NCBI GenBank assembly: GCA_024234265.1
Contig: JACKOM010000007.1
Span: 76,440-140,439, forward strand
Direction: 5' to 3'
DNA length: 64,000 bases
Source of the DNA: Oceanospirillaceae bacterium
Lineage (GTDB): Bacteria; Pseudomonadota; Gammaproteobacteria; Pseudomonadales; Oceanobacteraceae
Shown in pieces: positions 1-8,741 of this stretch. Both the position numbers and the translations under genes were made by a program. Under the pieces are notes generated by a model. It did no database searches and was not told the origin of the DNA. It worked only from the letters and a program-made list of their open reading frames with translations. Position 1 is the first letter of the stretch. Each line of letters begins with the position of its first letter.

Positions 1-24
1 CAAACCTTGCCCCCTGGTTTTGGC

Positions 25-537
25 TTAGCCCTTGGCCTGCTGGCGATGAATTTTTTCTAATTTTTTACGGATACGGTCGCGTTTCATGGAGGATAAATAA
101 TCCACGAATAATTTGCCGTTGAGGTGATCCATTTCATGCTGAATGCACACGGCGAGTAAACCTGAGGCTTCCAGGGAAAATGGCTTGCCGTCTTTATCCA
201 GGGCTTCAATTAATACGTGTTCGATGCGTTCCACGTCTTCGTAAAAGCCGGGTACGGATAAACAGCCTTCCTGCATTTTTTCCGGTGCACCCTCAAGCAC
301 GGTGACTTTTGGATTAATAAATACTAGGGGCTCGTTTTTTTCTTCGGACACGTCAATCACTATGATTTGTTCGTGGACGTTAATTTGTGTGGCAGCTAAG
401 CCGATACCTGGTGCGTGGTACATGGTTTCAAACATGTCATCAATCAGCTTGCGGGTAGCTGCGGTGACGGTTTTAACCGGGGCTGCAAGGGTGCGCAGAC
501 GGGGATCGGGGTATTCGAGGATATTGAGTATGGCCAT
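25..537 (-). CDS. def: Peptide deformylase
   Basis: Metalloenzyme that removes the N-formyl group from nascent proteins in the cytoplasm. All three family motifs are present: GIGLAATQ (44-51), EGCLSVP with metal ligand Cys92, and QHEMDH with ligands His134 and His138 and catalytic Glu135. The 170-aa length is normal. The gene reads away from the LysM gene; the 128 bp between them must hold divergent promoters, but I could not pick convincing hexamers. In relatives def is followed by fmt (Met-tRNA formyltransferase), which would lie just beyond the left edge. Identification is near certain. Confidence 0.98.
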   Translation of the reverse strand: MAILNILEYPDPRLRTLAAPVKTVTAATRKLIDDMFETMYHAPGIGLAATQINVHEQIIVIDVSEEKNEPLVFINPKVTVLEGAPEKMQEGCLSVPGFYEDVERIEHVLIEALDKDGKPFSLEASGLLAVCIQHEMDHLNGKLFVDYLSSMKRDRIRKKLEKIHRQQAKG

Positions 538-665
538 AATAAACTTGTGAAACCTTAGTGGTAATTAAGGTATAGCCCCTGCTAAGATTGAGAAAACCCC
601 GATTATATCGAATCACGTGCCGGCCTGTTAGGCCGAATGACAATAAGAAGCGAAGGATCTTGCAC

Positions 666-1757
666 ATGGCCAGCAGCAAACCCTTTTTGCGTACCCTGGT
701 GGCGTTGTTCTGCGCCATTTCCCTGCCCGTTTTTGCCGCGCAATTAAAACCCGATCATCCTGAAAAATACGTGGTACAGGAAGGCGATACCCTGTGGGGC
801 ATTTCTGAAAAATTCCTCGCGGATCCCTGGTTATGGCCGGAAATCTGGCAGGCGAATAATTACATTGATAACCCGCACCTGATTTTCCCGGGTGATGTGG
901 TGGGCTTGGTTTACCGTAAAAAAGTACCCGGTGAAGGTCAGCCTGCCGCTAATAATGCTGAGCCTGAAATGGAAGTGCAGCTCACCGTATTAGAGCGTGG
1001 TGAAGGCAGCCGCACCGTTAAACTGACCCCGACTGCGCGTATTACTCCGATTGAAAATGCAATTCCAGCCGTACCGCTGGATGCTATCAGCAGCTTCATG
1101 AATAACAGCCGTATCGTGAAATCCCAGGAGCTGGATGCAGCACCTTATGTGCTTTCCGGTGAAGATCAGCGTCTGATTGCCGGTGGCGGTGGTGCTGTGT
1201 ATGCCCGCGGTTTCAAAGGTGAGCCAGCCAGCGGTTACGGTATTTTCCGTAAATCCCAGCTGTATGTGGACCCTGACACCAACGAAGTGCTGGGCCTGGA
1301 AGCCAAAGAAATTGGTATGGGCACAATCGCGTCGTTTGATGGTGATGTGGCCAAAGTTGATATGCAGAGCGCCCGCGAAGAGGTCATGATCGGCGACCGC
1401 CTGCTGCCTACCGAAGATCGTAAACTGGTAACTTCTTTTATGCCCAGCACCCCTGAACGTGAAGTGCAGGGCCGTATGATTGCGGTGATGAGCGGTGTAA
1501 ACCAGATTGGTCAGTTCAACGTGGTGGTGATTAACCAGGGCGAACGTGATGGCATCAAAGAAGGCAACGTGCTGGCCATCTACAAAGAAGGTGGTGTGGT
1601 GCTGGACCGTGTAACCCGTACAAAAGTGCGCCTGCCCGCAGAACGTGCCGGTATTTTGATGGTGTTCCGTACCTTTGAAAAAGTCAGTTATGCCCTGGTT
1701 CTGAAAGCCAAAAGGTCTCTTGCCGTAGGTGATCAGGTACGTAACCCCGACCGTTAA
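666..1757 (+). CDS. Secreted LysM-domain protein
   Basis: 363-aa exported protein. A signal peptide (about 1-24, ending VFA-A) is followed directly by one LysM module (about 34-85, motif VVQEGDTLWGISEKF), a peptidoglycan-binding fold. The remaining ~270 residues have no domain I recognise, but the arrangement matches the LysM protein that sits between def and dprA in pseudomonads. I chose the ATG preceded by GAAGGA rather than an in-frame start 78 bp upstream, because that extension would put charged residues before the signal peptide. A role in cell-wall binding or envelope organisation is inferred; no catalytic motif is visible. Confidence 0.9.
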   Translation: MASSKPFLRTLVALFCAISLPVFAAQLKPDHPEKYVVQEGDTLWGISEKFLADPWLWPEIWQANNYIDNPHLIFPGDVVGLVYRKKVPGEGQPAANNAEPEMEVQLTVLERGEGSRTVKLTPTARITPIENAIPAVPLDAISSFMNNSRIVKSQELDAAPYVLSGEDQRLIAGGGGAVYARGFKGEPASGYGIFRKSQLYVDPDTNEVLGLEAKEIGMGTIASFDGDVAKVDMQSAREEVMIGDRLLPTEDRKLVTSFMPSTPEREVQGRMIAVMSGVNQIGQFNVVVINQGERDGIKEGNVLAIYKEGGVVLDRVTRTKVRLPAERAGILMVFRTFEKVSYALVLKAKRSLAVGDQVRNPDR

Positions 1758-1786
1758 TTCCAGCGTTAAATCTGCAGGAGCGGGAC

Positions 1787-2842
1787 ATGGATGTCACCAC
1801 TCTGCTGGCACTGGCCTACGGCACAGTGCCAGTGCGTATTATCAAAAAGCTCTATCAGCTGCCTGAATTACCTTCCCTGAATAATGCTGCCGCCTGGCGG
1901 CAATTACCCCTGGATTTCGACGCCATCAGCCCTTTGTTTGATGATGCTGCAAAGCGCGCGTTAGATGCCGCTATGCAATGGGCCGAGGTGCCGGATCAGC
2001 ATTTAATCCACTGGGGCCACCCGGATTACCCGTCCCTGTTAATGGAGATCAGCAACCCACCACCCATGCTGATGGTGAAAGGTAACGTGGCCCTGTTGCG
2101 TGAAGCGCAACTGGCCATTGTGGGTAGCCGCCATCCCACCCCCAGCGCCCTTGAACATACCCGTTTATTTGCCCGCGTTTTAAGTGATGCAGGGCTGTGC
2201 ATCACCAGTGGTTTGGCCCAGGGCATAGATGCTGCGGCCCATGAAGGAGCCCTGGCCGGCAACAGTAAAACCGTTGCGGTGCTTGGCTGTGGCGTGGATG
2301 TGATTTACCCGAAACGCAATGCACGGCTTTTCGCCCGGGTGGCAGAAGAAGGTGCGCTGGTCAGTGAATTCCCCCTTGGCACTAAGCCCCTGGCGGAGTT
2401 TTTTCCGCGGCGTAACCGGATTGTCAGTGGCCTGACCCTTGGCACCCTGGTGGTGGAAGCTGCCTTGAAAAGTGGTTCTTTGGTTACCGCACGCCTCGCC
2501 CTGGAACAGAACCGTGAAGTGTTTGCGATTCCGGGGCCGATTGATCAGATGCAAAAAGAAGGCTGCCACTACCTGATCCGTCAGGGGGCAACCCTGATTG
2601 AAAACCCCGCGCAGATTCTCGAACACTTCAATATGCACCACGGTTTAGTGCAGGCCGTGGTGGCCGATGGAGTAAAAACCTCCGCTCACCCACTGTTAAA
2701 ACACCTCGATCAGCAGCCCGTCAGTGTGGATGCACTCGCACAGCGCAGCGGTATGGCCGCGGCTGATCTGCTCAGCAGCCTGATGGAGCTCGAGCTTGAA
2801 GGGCAGGTTGTGCAATATCAGGGTGAATACCGGCTTGCATAA
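1787..2842 (+). CDS. dprA: DNA-processing protein DprA (Smf)
   Basis: Single-strand DNA-binding RecA loader used in natural transformation. The Rossmann-like core is clear: GSRHPTPSALEHTR (about 108-121), SGLAQGIDAAAHEGAL, GCGVDVIYPKRNARLF, FFPRRNRIVSGL and the GSLVTARLALEQNREVFAIPG region. The last ~60 residues fit the DprA winged-helix domain. It starts 29 bp after the LysM gene behind a GCAGGAG site, suggesting co-transcription with it and with tsaC, hemF and aroE downstream. No comEA/comEC-type genes are visible in this window, so competence itself cannot be judged here. Confidence 0.96.
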   Translation: MDVTTLLALAYGTVPVRIIKKLYQLPELPSLNNAAAWRQLPLDFDAISPLFDDAAKRALDAAMQWAEVPDQHLIHWGHPDYPSLLMEISNPPPMLMVKGNVALLREAQLAIVGSRHPTPSALEHTRLFARVLSDAGLCITSGLAQGIDAAAHEGALAGNSKTVAVLGCGVDVIYPKRNARLFARVAEEGALVSEFPLGTKPLAEFFPRRNRIVSGLTLGTLVVEAALKSGSLVTARLALEQNREVFAIPGPIDQMQKEGCHYLIRQGATLIENPAQILEHFNMHHGLVQAVVADGVKTSAHPLLKHLDQQPVSVDALAQRSGMAAADLLSSLMELELEGQVVQYQGEYRLA

Positions 2843-2893
2843 GCGCGCCGCCTTGGTTAGCGTGCGCATTTTCGACGCGGTAATCATCTATTC

Positions 2894-3448
2894 ATGTCTG
2901 ACTGGCACATACAGCAAGCCCGCATGTTGCTCAACGCGGGTGGTGTTATAGCCTACCCCACCGAAGGTGTGTGGGGGCTGGGTTGTGATCCGGATAATGC
3001 GCAGGCGCTGCAGGCCCTGCTGGCCATCAAACAGCGCGATGCCAAAAAAGGTTTTATTCTGGTGGCTTCCCATATCGGCCAGCTGGATTTTTTGCTGGCG
3101 GATTTGCCGGCCGATAAACAGGCGGTGCTGGATCAGCACTGGCCGGGGCCTTTTACCTTTCTGGTGCCCCACCGCGATTTATTTTTGCCGGCCGTGGTCG
3201 GGAAGTTTGCCACCATCGCAGTGCGGGTCAGTGATCACCCCGTGGTGAAACAACTGTGTGATGCATTTGGCGGCCCGTTGATTTCAACTTCCGCGAATTT
3301 ATCCGGCCACGCAGCGGCACGTTCCGCTGTGCAGGTACGTCGTCAGCTGGGGCATAAATTTGATTATCTGGTGCCCGGCGAACTTGGCGGGGCGAAAAAA
3401 CCCAGCCGTATTATTGATTTGATGAGCGGACGCATTATCCGCCCCTGA
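2894..3448 (+). CDS. tsaC: Threonylcarbamoyl-AMP synthase TsaC
   Basis: YrdC/Sua5-type enzyme that makes threonylcarbamoyl-AMP from threonine, bicarbonate and ATP for the t6A37 modification of ANN-decoding tRNAs. Motifs: YPTEGVWGLGCDP (about 20-32), KQRDAKKGFILVASH, WPGPFTFLVP, IAVRVSDHP and STSANLSG. At 184 aa it is the short TsaC form without the C-terminal Sua5 domain. It lies between dprA and hemF, spaced 51 and 10 bp, as in pseudomonads, probably in one operon. Confidence 0.95.
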   Translation: MSDWHIQQARMLLNAGGVIAYPTEGVWGLGCDPDNAQALQALLAIKQRDAKKGFILVASHIGQLDFLLADLPADKQAVLDQHWPGPFTFLVPHRDLFLPAVVGKFATIAVRVSDHPVVKQLCDAFGGPLISTSANLSGHAAARSAVQVRRQLGHKFDYLVPGELGGAKKPSRIIDLMSGRIIRP

Positions 3449-3458
3449 TAGGAAATAC

Positions 3459-4355
3459 ATGGATATTCAGGCAGTAAAAAATTATCTGATGGCCCTGCAG
3501 GATGAAATCTGCGCGCAGCTCAGCGCTGAAGATGGTGCTGCATTCGTAGAAGAAACCTGGGTGCGTGAAGAGGGCGGCGGTGGCCGCTCCCGCGTGCTGG
3601 AAGGTGGCAATGTAATTGAAAAAGGCGGTGTGAATTTCAGCCATGTCATGGGCTCGCAATTACCCCCCTCGGCTACTGCTTCACGCCCTGAGCTGGCCGG
3701 TCGCCGTTTTCAGGCCATGGGTGTGAGCCTGGTGATTCATCCGCGTAATCCTTATGCACCCACATCCCACGCCAACGTGCGTTTTTTTGTTGCGGAAAAA
3801 GACGGTGAGGCACCCGTTTGGTGGTTCGGCGGTGGTTTCGATTTAACCCCCTATTACCCGTTTGAAGAGGATGTAATTGCCTGGCACACAGTAGCAAAAG
3901 AAGCCTGCGATCCGTTTGGTCCTGGGCTGTATGGCAAATACAAAAACTGGTGTGATGATTATTTCCACCTCAAACACCGCAATGAACCCCGTGGTGTGGG
4001 CGGGCTGTTTTTTGATGATTTAAATGAACCGGGCTTTGATGCCTCTTTTGCTTTTATGCAGTCCGTAGGTAACGCCTATATCAAGGCCTATCGCCCGATT
4101 CTGCATAAACGCAAAGATACCCCCAGCGGCGAGCGTGAACGCAAATTCCAGTGTTACCGCCGCGGGCGTTATGTGGAATTTAACCTGGTGTTCGACCGCG
4201 GCACGATTTTCGGTCTGCAAACCGGTGGTCGCACAGAATCCATTCTGATGAGCCTGCCGCCAGTGGTGCACTGGGATTACAACTGGCACCCCGAGCCGGG
4301 CACGCCGGAAGCGCGTTTATACACAGATTTTCTGATTAAACGGGATTGGGTCTGA
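3459..4355 (+). CDS. hemF: Oxygen-dependent coproporphyrinogen III oxidase
   Basis: Converts coproporphyrinogen III to protoporphyrinogen IX with O2 in haem synthesis. The 298-aa protein carries the family signatures HPRNPYAPTSHANVRFF, WWFGGGFDLTPYYPFEED, KNWCDDYFHLKHR, GGLFFDDL and the C-terminal QTGGRTESILMSLPP. It starts 10 bp after tsaC and ends 1 bp before aroE, so it is translated as part of that operon. An aerobic haem pathway fits an oxygen-respiring organism. The hemW-like radical SAM gene at the right end is a different family and is not a substitute. Confidence 0.97.
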   Translation: MDIQAVKNYLMALQDEICAQLSAEDGAAFVEETWVREEGGGGRSRVLEGGNVIEKGGVNFSHVMGSQLPPSATASRPELAGRRFQAMGVSLVIHPRNPYAPTSHANVRFFVAEKDGEAPVWWFGGGFDLTPYYPFEEDVIAWHTVAKEACDPFGPGLYGKYKNWCDDYFHLKHRNEPRGVGGLFFDDLNEPGFDASFAFMQSVGNAYIKAYRPILHKRKDTPSGERERKFQCYRRGRYVEFNLVFDRGTIFGLQTGGRTESILMSLPPVVHWDYNWHPEPGTPEARLYTDFLIKRDWV

Positions 4356-4356
4356 T

Positions 4357-5196
4357 ATGTCTGATTTATACGCTGTGATGGGTAACCCCATCAATCACAG
4401 TAAATCCCCGCAAATTCACTCGGCCTTTGCCGAACAGACCCAGCAGGATCTTATCTACAGCGCCACGCTGGTGCCGCTGGATGGTTTTGAGCATGCGGTT
4501 CAGGAGTTTTTCCGCAACGCCCACGGTAAAGGCCTGAATGTTACCGTGCCGTTTAAAGAAGAAGCCTACCAGCTGGCGCAGATACACAGCCCCCGCGCCC
4601 TGCGCGCCGGTGCCGTGAATACCCTCAAGCGCCACGAAGATGGGCGGATTTATGGTGACAATACCGATGGTCTCGGCCTGGTGGCGGACCTGACCCGTAA
4701 TCTGCAGATTTCCCTCAGCGGTAAACGCATTTTATTGCTCGGTGCCGGTGGTGCGGTGAAAGGCGTGCTCGAACCATTGCTGGCGGAAAAACCCGCGCAG
4801 ATTGTGATTGCCAACCGCAGCATTGAAAAAGCCATCGATCTGGCCAAAGCCTTTAGCGATATCGGTAATGTGACAGGTTGTGGTTTTGCCCAGGTGCAGG
4901 GGTATTTTGATGTGATTATTAACGGCACTTCCGCCAGTTTGCAGGGGGATTTACCACCCTTACCTTCAGAGTGTGTGGCATCCCATACCCAGGTGTACGA
5001 CATGATGTACGGCGCCGAACCTACGTTGTTTATGCAGTGGGCAAAACAGCAGGGTGCAAAAGCGGCCTACGATGGTTTGGGCATGTTAGTAGAACAGGCG
5101 GCAGAAGCCTTTTTATTGTGGCGCGGTGTGCGCCCGCAAACCGCACCTGTGATGGCAGGGATTCGCGCTAAGTTGTTAAAACCCGCAGCGGTCTAA
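4357..5196 (+). CDS. aroE: Shikimate 5-dehydrogenase
   Basis: NADPH-dependent reduction of 3-dehydroshikimate in aromatic amino-acid synthesis. Substrate-binding motifs NPINHSKSPQIHSAF (about 10-24), NVTVPFKEEA (with the catalytic Lys) and GAVNTL precede the nucleotide-binding GAGGAVKGVLEPLL and the NADPH-phosphate site ANRS. Length 279 aa is typical. It is the last gene of the dprA-tsaC-hemF-aroE run and is followed by a strong intrinsic terminator. Confidence 0.97.
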   Translation: MSDLYAVMGNPINHSKSPQIHSAFAEQTQQDLIYSATLVPLDGFEHAVQEFFRNAHGKGLNVTVPFKEEAYQLAQIHSPRALRAGAVNTLKRHEDGRIYGDNTDGLGLVADLTRNLQISLSGKRILLLGAGGAVKGVLEPLLAEKPAQIVIANRSIEKAIDLAKAFSDIGNVTGCGFAQVQGYFDVIINGTSASLQGDLPPLPSECVASHTQVYDMMYGAEPTLFMQWAKQQGAKAAYDGLGMLVEQAAEAFLLWRGVRPQTAPVMAGIRAKLLKPAAV

Positions 5197-5204
5197 ACGC
5201 AAAA

Positions 5205-5236
5205 TAAAAAAGGCGGCTCATAAGCCGCCTTTTTTA
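5205..5236 (+). terminator. Bidirectional intrinsic terminator after aroE
   Basis: A 9-bp GC-rich stem (AAGGCGGCT pairing with AGCCGCCTT) with a CATA-type loop is flanked by an A-run on the left and TTTTTT on the right. It can therefore stop transcription both from aroE and from the small gene on the opposite strand. Confidence 0.9.
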
Positions 5237-5248
5237 TTGCAGGAAGAA

Positions 5249-5443
5249 TTACGCCTCTTCCCAGTAATACTCGCTGATGGCCTGCTCCAGATTTTTACGC
5301 TCCAGAAACGCCTCAATTGCGCGGCGCGCAACCAGCTTGGAATTCGCGTCAGAGGATTTATTCACGATCACGTTGCCGTGGGTGTCGATGTTAACCAGTT
5401 CAGCCTGGTTTTCGTCACGTTGTAAAACTTCAGAAATATCCAT
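5249..5443 (-). CDS. Small conserved hypothetical protein (64 aa)
   Basis: A 64-aa acidic protein with no signal peptide or membrane segment. It begins MDISEVLQRDENQAEL, has a central NVIVNKSSDANSK stretch and ends in a predicted helix with EQAISEYYWEEA. I chose the ATG behind a near-perfect GGAGGA site; an in-frame ATG 72 bp upstream has no ribosome site. The site and a private terminator support a real gene. I do not recognise the family. It is transcribed towards the aroE terminator, downstream of the hexR-like gene but separated from it by about 170 bp. Confidence 0.75.
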   Translation of the reverse strand: MDISEVLQRDENQAELVNIDTHGNVIVNKSSDANSKLVARRAIEAFLERKNLEQAISEYYWEEA

Positions 5444-5567
5444 GGAATCCTCCGGAATTGGATGCTCAGTCCTGAGCGTCCTTTTTATTATTTTTAGGTT
5501 GCAGGAGAATGACATTCTTGGCGTTTTTGGACAATCGGCTCAATCGGCCAATTTTTGTGACCGATCA

Positions 5568-5596
5568 TGAAAAACCCCGTTGAGCGGTGGTTTTAG
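5568..5596 (-). terminator. Probable terminator of the hexR-like gene
   Basis: On the minus strand an AAAACCACCG arm and a CGGGGTTTTT arm enclose CTCAA and end in a T-run, 18 bp beyond the stop codon. The stem contains one mismatch, so this is a moderate call. Confidence 0.5.
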
Positions 5597-5613
5597 TCAG
5601 ACAAAAGCAGGAG

Positions 5614-6474
5614 TCAGGGCTGGGGTATTTCGGTGCGCAGCCCCGAGAGGCTCTCTTTGATGCGTTTCAAATGCTCGTCAAACTCAGGGCCTTTTTTCTG
5701 CGCTACACCCACGGCGAGGGCGTCGATCACCATCAGGTGTGCAATGCGTGAGGTCATCGGCGTGAAAATATCCGTGTCTTCCACCAGGCGCACATCAATC
5801 GGTAGATCGGCTTGCTCGCTGACCGGTGTATCCGGCGGGCACAGGGCGATCACATTCGCCTGGGCTTTTTTGGCCATGGCCATGGCGTGAATTAAATCCT
5901 TGGTGCGCCCGCTCTGGCTGATGGCCACCACCACATCACCTTTGCTGAGGGTTGCCGCAGACATGCTTTGCATGTGCGGGTCAGAATAAGCCGCAGTCGC
6001 AAATTGCAGGCGGAAAAACTTATGCATGGCATCCACCGCCACGGCGCCGGATGCACCAAAACCATAAAACTCCACGCGGCGCGCCCGGCTTAACGCATCA
6101 ATTGCTCGGCGCACCTGCAAAGGGTCGAGGTGATCGCGCACTGACATAAGCTTGCTTAAGCTGGTATCAAAAATCTTATGGATAATATCGGCGCAGGTAT
6201 CGTCATCGGTGACGGCGAACTGGCCTAAATTGCGTTGTGTGGCGAAGGCCTGGGCCAGGCGTACTTTAAATGCCTGAAAACCGTTGAGGCCCAGGGCGCG
6301 GCAAAAACGTACTATGGTGGGCTCGCTGACCTGGGCTTCCTGGGCTAAATCCACAATACGCATGTGAATAACACTCTCCGCGTGTTGCAGCACATAATCG
6401 GCTACCTTCACTTCGGATTTGCGCAGGGTATTGCGGGCTTCCAGTATCTGGTCAAAAAATAACGAGTTCGGCAC
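5614..6474 (-). CDS. hexR: MurR/RpiR-family transcriptional regulator, HexR-type
   Basis: 286-aa regulator with an N-terminal RpiR helix-turn-helix (about 1-77; RIVDLAQEAQVSEPTIVRFCRALGL read in two parts) and a C-terminal SIS sugar-phosphate-binding domain (about 120-255; FYGFGASGAVAVDAMHKF, VVVAISQSGRTKDLI). HexR proteins of gammaproteobacteria sense 2-keto-3-deoxy-6-phosphogluconate and control central sugar metabolism. The usual neighbours (zwf, edd, glk) are absent; instead it is divergent from uvrD. Assignment to HexR rather than another RpiR member rests on overall resemblance from memory. Confidence 0.8.
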   Translation of the reverse strand: MPNSLFFDQILEARNTLRKSEVKVADYVLQHAESVIHMRIVDLAQEAQVSEPTIVRFCRALGLNGFQAFKVRLAQAFATQRNLGQFAVTDDDTCADIIHKIFDTSLSKLMSVRDHLDPLQVRRAIDALSRARRVEFYGFGASGAVAVDAMHKFFRLQFATAAYSDPHMQSMSAATLSKGDVVVAISQSGRTKDLIHAMAMAKKAQANVIALCPPDTPVSEQADLPIDVRLVEDTDIFTPMTSRIAHLMVIDALAVGVAQKKGPEFDEHLKRIKESLSGLRTEIPQP

Positions 6475-6585
6475 GGTTTATCGCTCTTGTTGTGGTCGCA
6501 GTATAAACCCATGTCCCCCGCGGGGCGACTCGCTTTGTACAATTGGCGCTTTCATCAGATGGGCTTTTTGTTAGACTGCGCCGCC

Positions 6586-8739
6586 ATGGACGTATCTTCT
6601 TTATTAAATGGGTTAAACCCACAACAACGGGAAGCGGTGGCAGCACCCCTTACCCATCAGTTAGTGCTGGCCGGCGCAGGCAGCGGTAAAACGCGGGTGC
6701 TGGTGCATCGTATTGCTTGGTTAATGCAGGCCGAAGGCATTTCTGCGACTTCTGTGCTGGCGGTGACATTCACCAATAAAGCCGCCAAAGAAATGCGCCA
6801 CCGTATTGAGCAGCTTGCCGGGGTGAACAGCCGTCATTTGTGGATAGGCACTTTCCACGGGTTGGCGCACCGCCTTTTGCGCACCCATTTCCGCGAAGCA
6901 AATCTGCCGGAAAATTTTCAGGTGCTCGACAGCGATGATCAGCTGCGTTTAATCAAACGCCTGCTCAAAGAATTTAATCTCGACGACAGCCAGTACCAGC
7001 CGAAACAAATTCAGTGGTATATCAACGCGCAAAAAGATGAAGGCCTGCGCGCCGATCATATTCCCCAGCCCTACGATGATTTTGGCCGTACCCAATTGCA
7101 GTTATACAAAGCCTATGAAGAAACCTGCCAGCGTTCGGGTATGGTGGATTTTGGCGAATTGTTATTACGCGCCCACGAATTATGGTTAAACCAGCCCCAG
7201 GTGCTGGCGCAATATCAGCAGCGTTTCCGTTATATTCTGGTGGACGAATTTCAGGATACCAACAGCATTCAATATGCATGGCTGCGGGTGCTGGCCGGTA
7301 AAAAAATCCCGGTGATGGTGGTGGGTGATGACGACCAGTCAATTTACGGCTGGCGCGGTGCAAAAATTGAAAATATTCAGCAGTTCTCACAGGATTTTGC
7401 CGGCGCACAAACTATTCGCCTGGAGCAAAATTATCGCTCCACCGGGCATATTCTCGCCGCTGCTAACGCGGTGATTGAAAATAACCCGTCCCGTTTGGGT
7501 AAATCCCTGTGGACCGAAGGGGAGCAGGGTGAGCCTATTTCCCTGTACGCCGCCTTTAATGAGCAGGATGAAGCACGTTTTATTTGCGATACCCTCGAAG
7601 ACTGGCGCCGTAAGGGCCGGGCTTACAACGAAAGCGCAATTTTATACCGCTCCAACGCCCAGTCGCGGGTGCTGGAAGAAGCGTTAATCCGTGCTGCTAT
7701 TCCCTACCGCATTTATGGCGGGCAGCGTTTTTATGAGCGCCTCGAAATCCGTAATGCCATGGCGTATTTACGCCTGATGATAAATCCGCAGGATGATGGT
7801 GCCTTCGAGCGCATCATTAACGTGCCGGTGCGCGGAGTGGGTGAAAAAAGTGTTGAAACCCTGCGGGAATTCGCCCGCGATCAGGGTTGCTCCATGTGGC
7901 AGGCGATGGAGCTGGCGCTGAATAACAAAGTATTTGCTGCACGTGCTGCCGGTGCATTAAATGGCTTTAAAACGCTGATTGAAGAACTGGCCGCGCAAAA
8001 TCTGCAATTGCCGCTGGCTGAAATGGTGGACAACGTTATTCAGGCTTCCGGCCTGATTGAGCACCATAAAAAAGAAAAAGGCGAAAAAGCCCAGGCGCGC
8101 ATCGAAAACTTGGAAGAGCTGGTCACGGCGGCGCAGGTGTTTAATGCGGATGAAGAGCAGCATCCGCTGGCTGCATTTCTTGACCAAGCTGCACTGGATG
8201 CCGGTGATAGTCAGGCCGATGCATTTGAAGACTGCGTGCAGCTTATGACATTGCACAGCGCTAAAGGTCTGGAATTTCCGTATGTGGTGCTGGCGGGTGT
8301 GGAAGAGGGTTTATTTCCCCATAAAATGTCCGCCGATGACCCTGTGCGTTTGGAAGAAGAACGCCGCCTGTGTTACGTGGGCATCACCCGCGCCATGGAA
8401 AAATTATTGATCAGCTACGCGGAAAGCCGCCGTTTGCATGGTCAGGAACACTACGCCACCCAGTCGCGCTTTATTCGCGAAATTCCGGTGGAGCATCTGC
8501 AGGAAGTGCGTTTAAAAGCGGCTGTCAGTCAGCCGGTTTCGAGCCGCTTGAGTTATGCCAAGCAAAATGACTCGGGTTTACGCATGGGGCAGCGGGTGTG
8601 GCACCCGACGTTTGGCGAAGGTGTCATTGTGGATGTGGAAGGCACGGGTAATCATACCCGCCTGCAAGTGAGTTTCGATTTTGAAGGCACCAAATGGCTG
8701 GTGGCTGCCTTCGCTAACTTAAACCCAATGGAAGAATAA
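6586..8739 (+). CDS. uvrD: DNA helicase II UvrD
   Basis: Superfamily 1A 3'-5' helicase of nucleotide-excision and mismatch repair. Motifs in order: LAGAGSGKTRVLVHR (Walker A, about 27-41), TFTNKAAKEM, VDEFQDTNSIQY (Walker B), GDDDQSIYGWRGA, LEQNYRS, TLHSAKGLEFPYV and YVGITRAMEKL. The C-terminus has the Tudor-like module GQRVWHPTFGEGVI typical of UvrD. The chosen ATG gives 717 aa, close to the 720 aa of E. coli UvrD, and starts MDVSSLLNGLNPQQREAV; an upstream in-frame ATG would add 33 residues unlike the family. Confidence 0.97.
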   Translation: MDVSSLLNGLNPQQREAVAAPLTHQLVLAGAGSGKTRVLVHRIAWLMQAEGISATSVLAVTFTNKAAKEMRHRIEQLAGVNSRHLWIGTFHGLAHRLLRTHFREANLPENFQVLDSDDQLRLIKRLLKEFNLDDSQYQPKQIQWYINAQKDEGLRADHIPQPYDDFGRTQLQLYKAYEETCQRSGMVDFGELLLRAHELWLNQPQVLAQYQQRFRYILVDEFQDTNSIQYAWLRVLAGKKIPVMVVGDDDQSIYGWRGAKIENIQQFSQDFAGAQTIRLEQNYRSTGHILAAANAVIENNPSRLGKSLWTEGEQGEPISLYAAFNEQDEARFICDTLEDWRRKGRAYNESAILYRSNAQSRVLEEALIRAAIPYRIYGGQRFYERLEIRNAMAYLRLMINPQDDGAFERIINVPVRGVGEKSVETLREFARDQGCSMWQAMELALNNKVFAARAAGALNGFKTLIEELAAQNLQLPLAEMVDNVIQASGLIEHHKKEKGEKAQARIENLEELVTAAQVFNADEEQHPLAAFLDQAALDAGDSQADAFEDCVQLMTLHSAKGLEFPYVVLAGVEEGLFPHKMSADDPVRLEEERRLCYVGITRAMEKLLISYAESRRLHGQEHYATQSRFIREIPVEHLQEVRLKAAVSQPVSSRLSYAKQNDSGLRMGQRVWHPTFGEGVIVDVEGTGNHTRLQVSFDFEGTKWLVAAFANLNPMEE

Positions 8740-8741
8740 AA

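Noticed and set aside
6475..6585. HexR operator in the hexR-uvrD gap (TTGTACAATTG)
   Set aside because: The word is short, does not match the HexR site arrangements I know, and hexR normally controls other genes.
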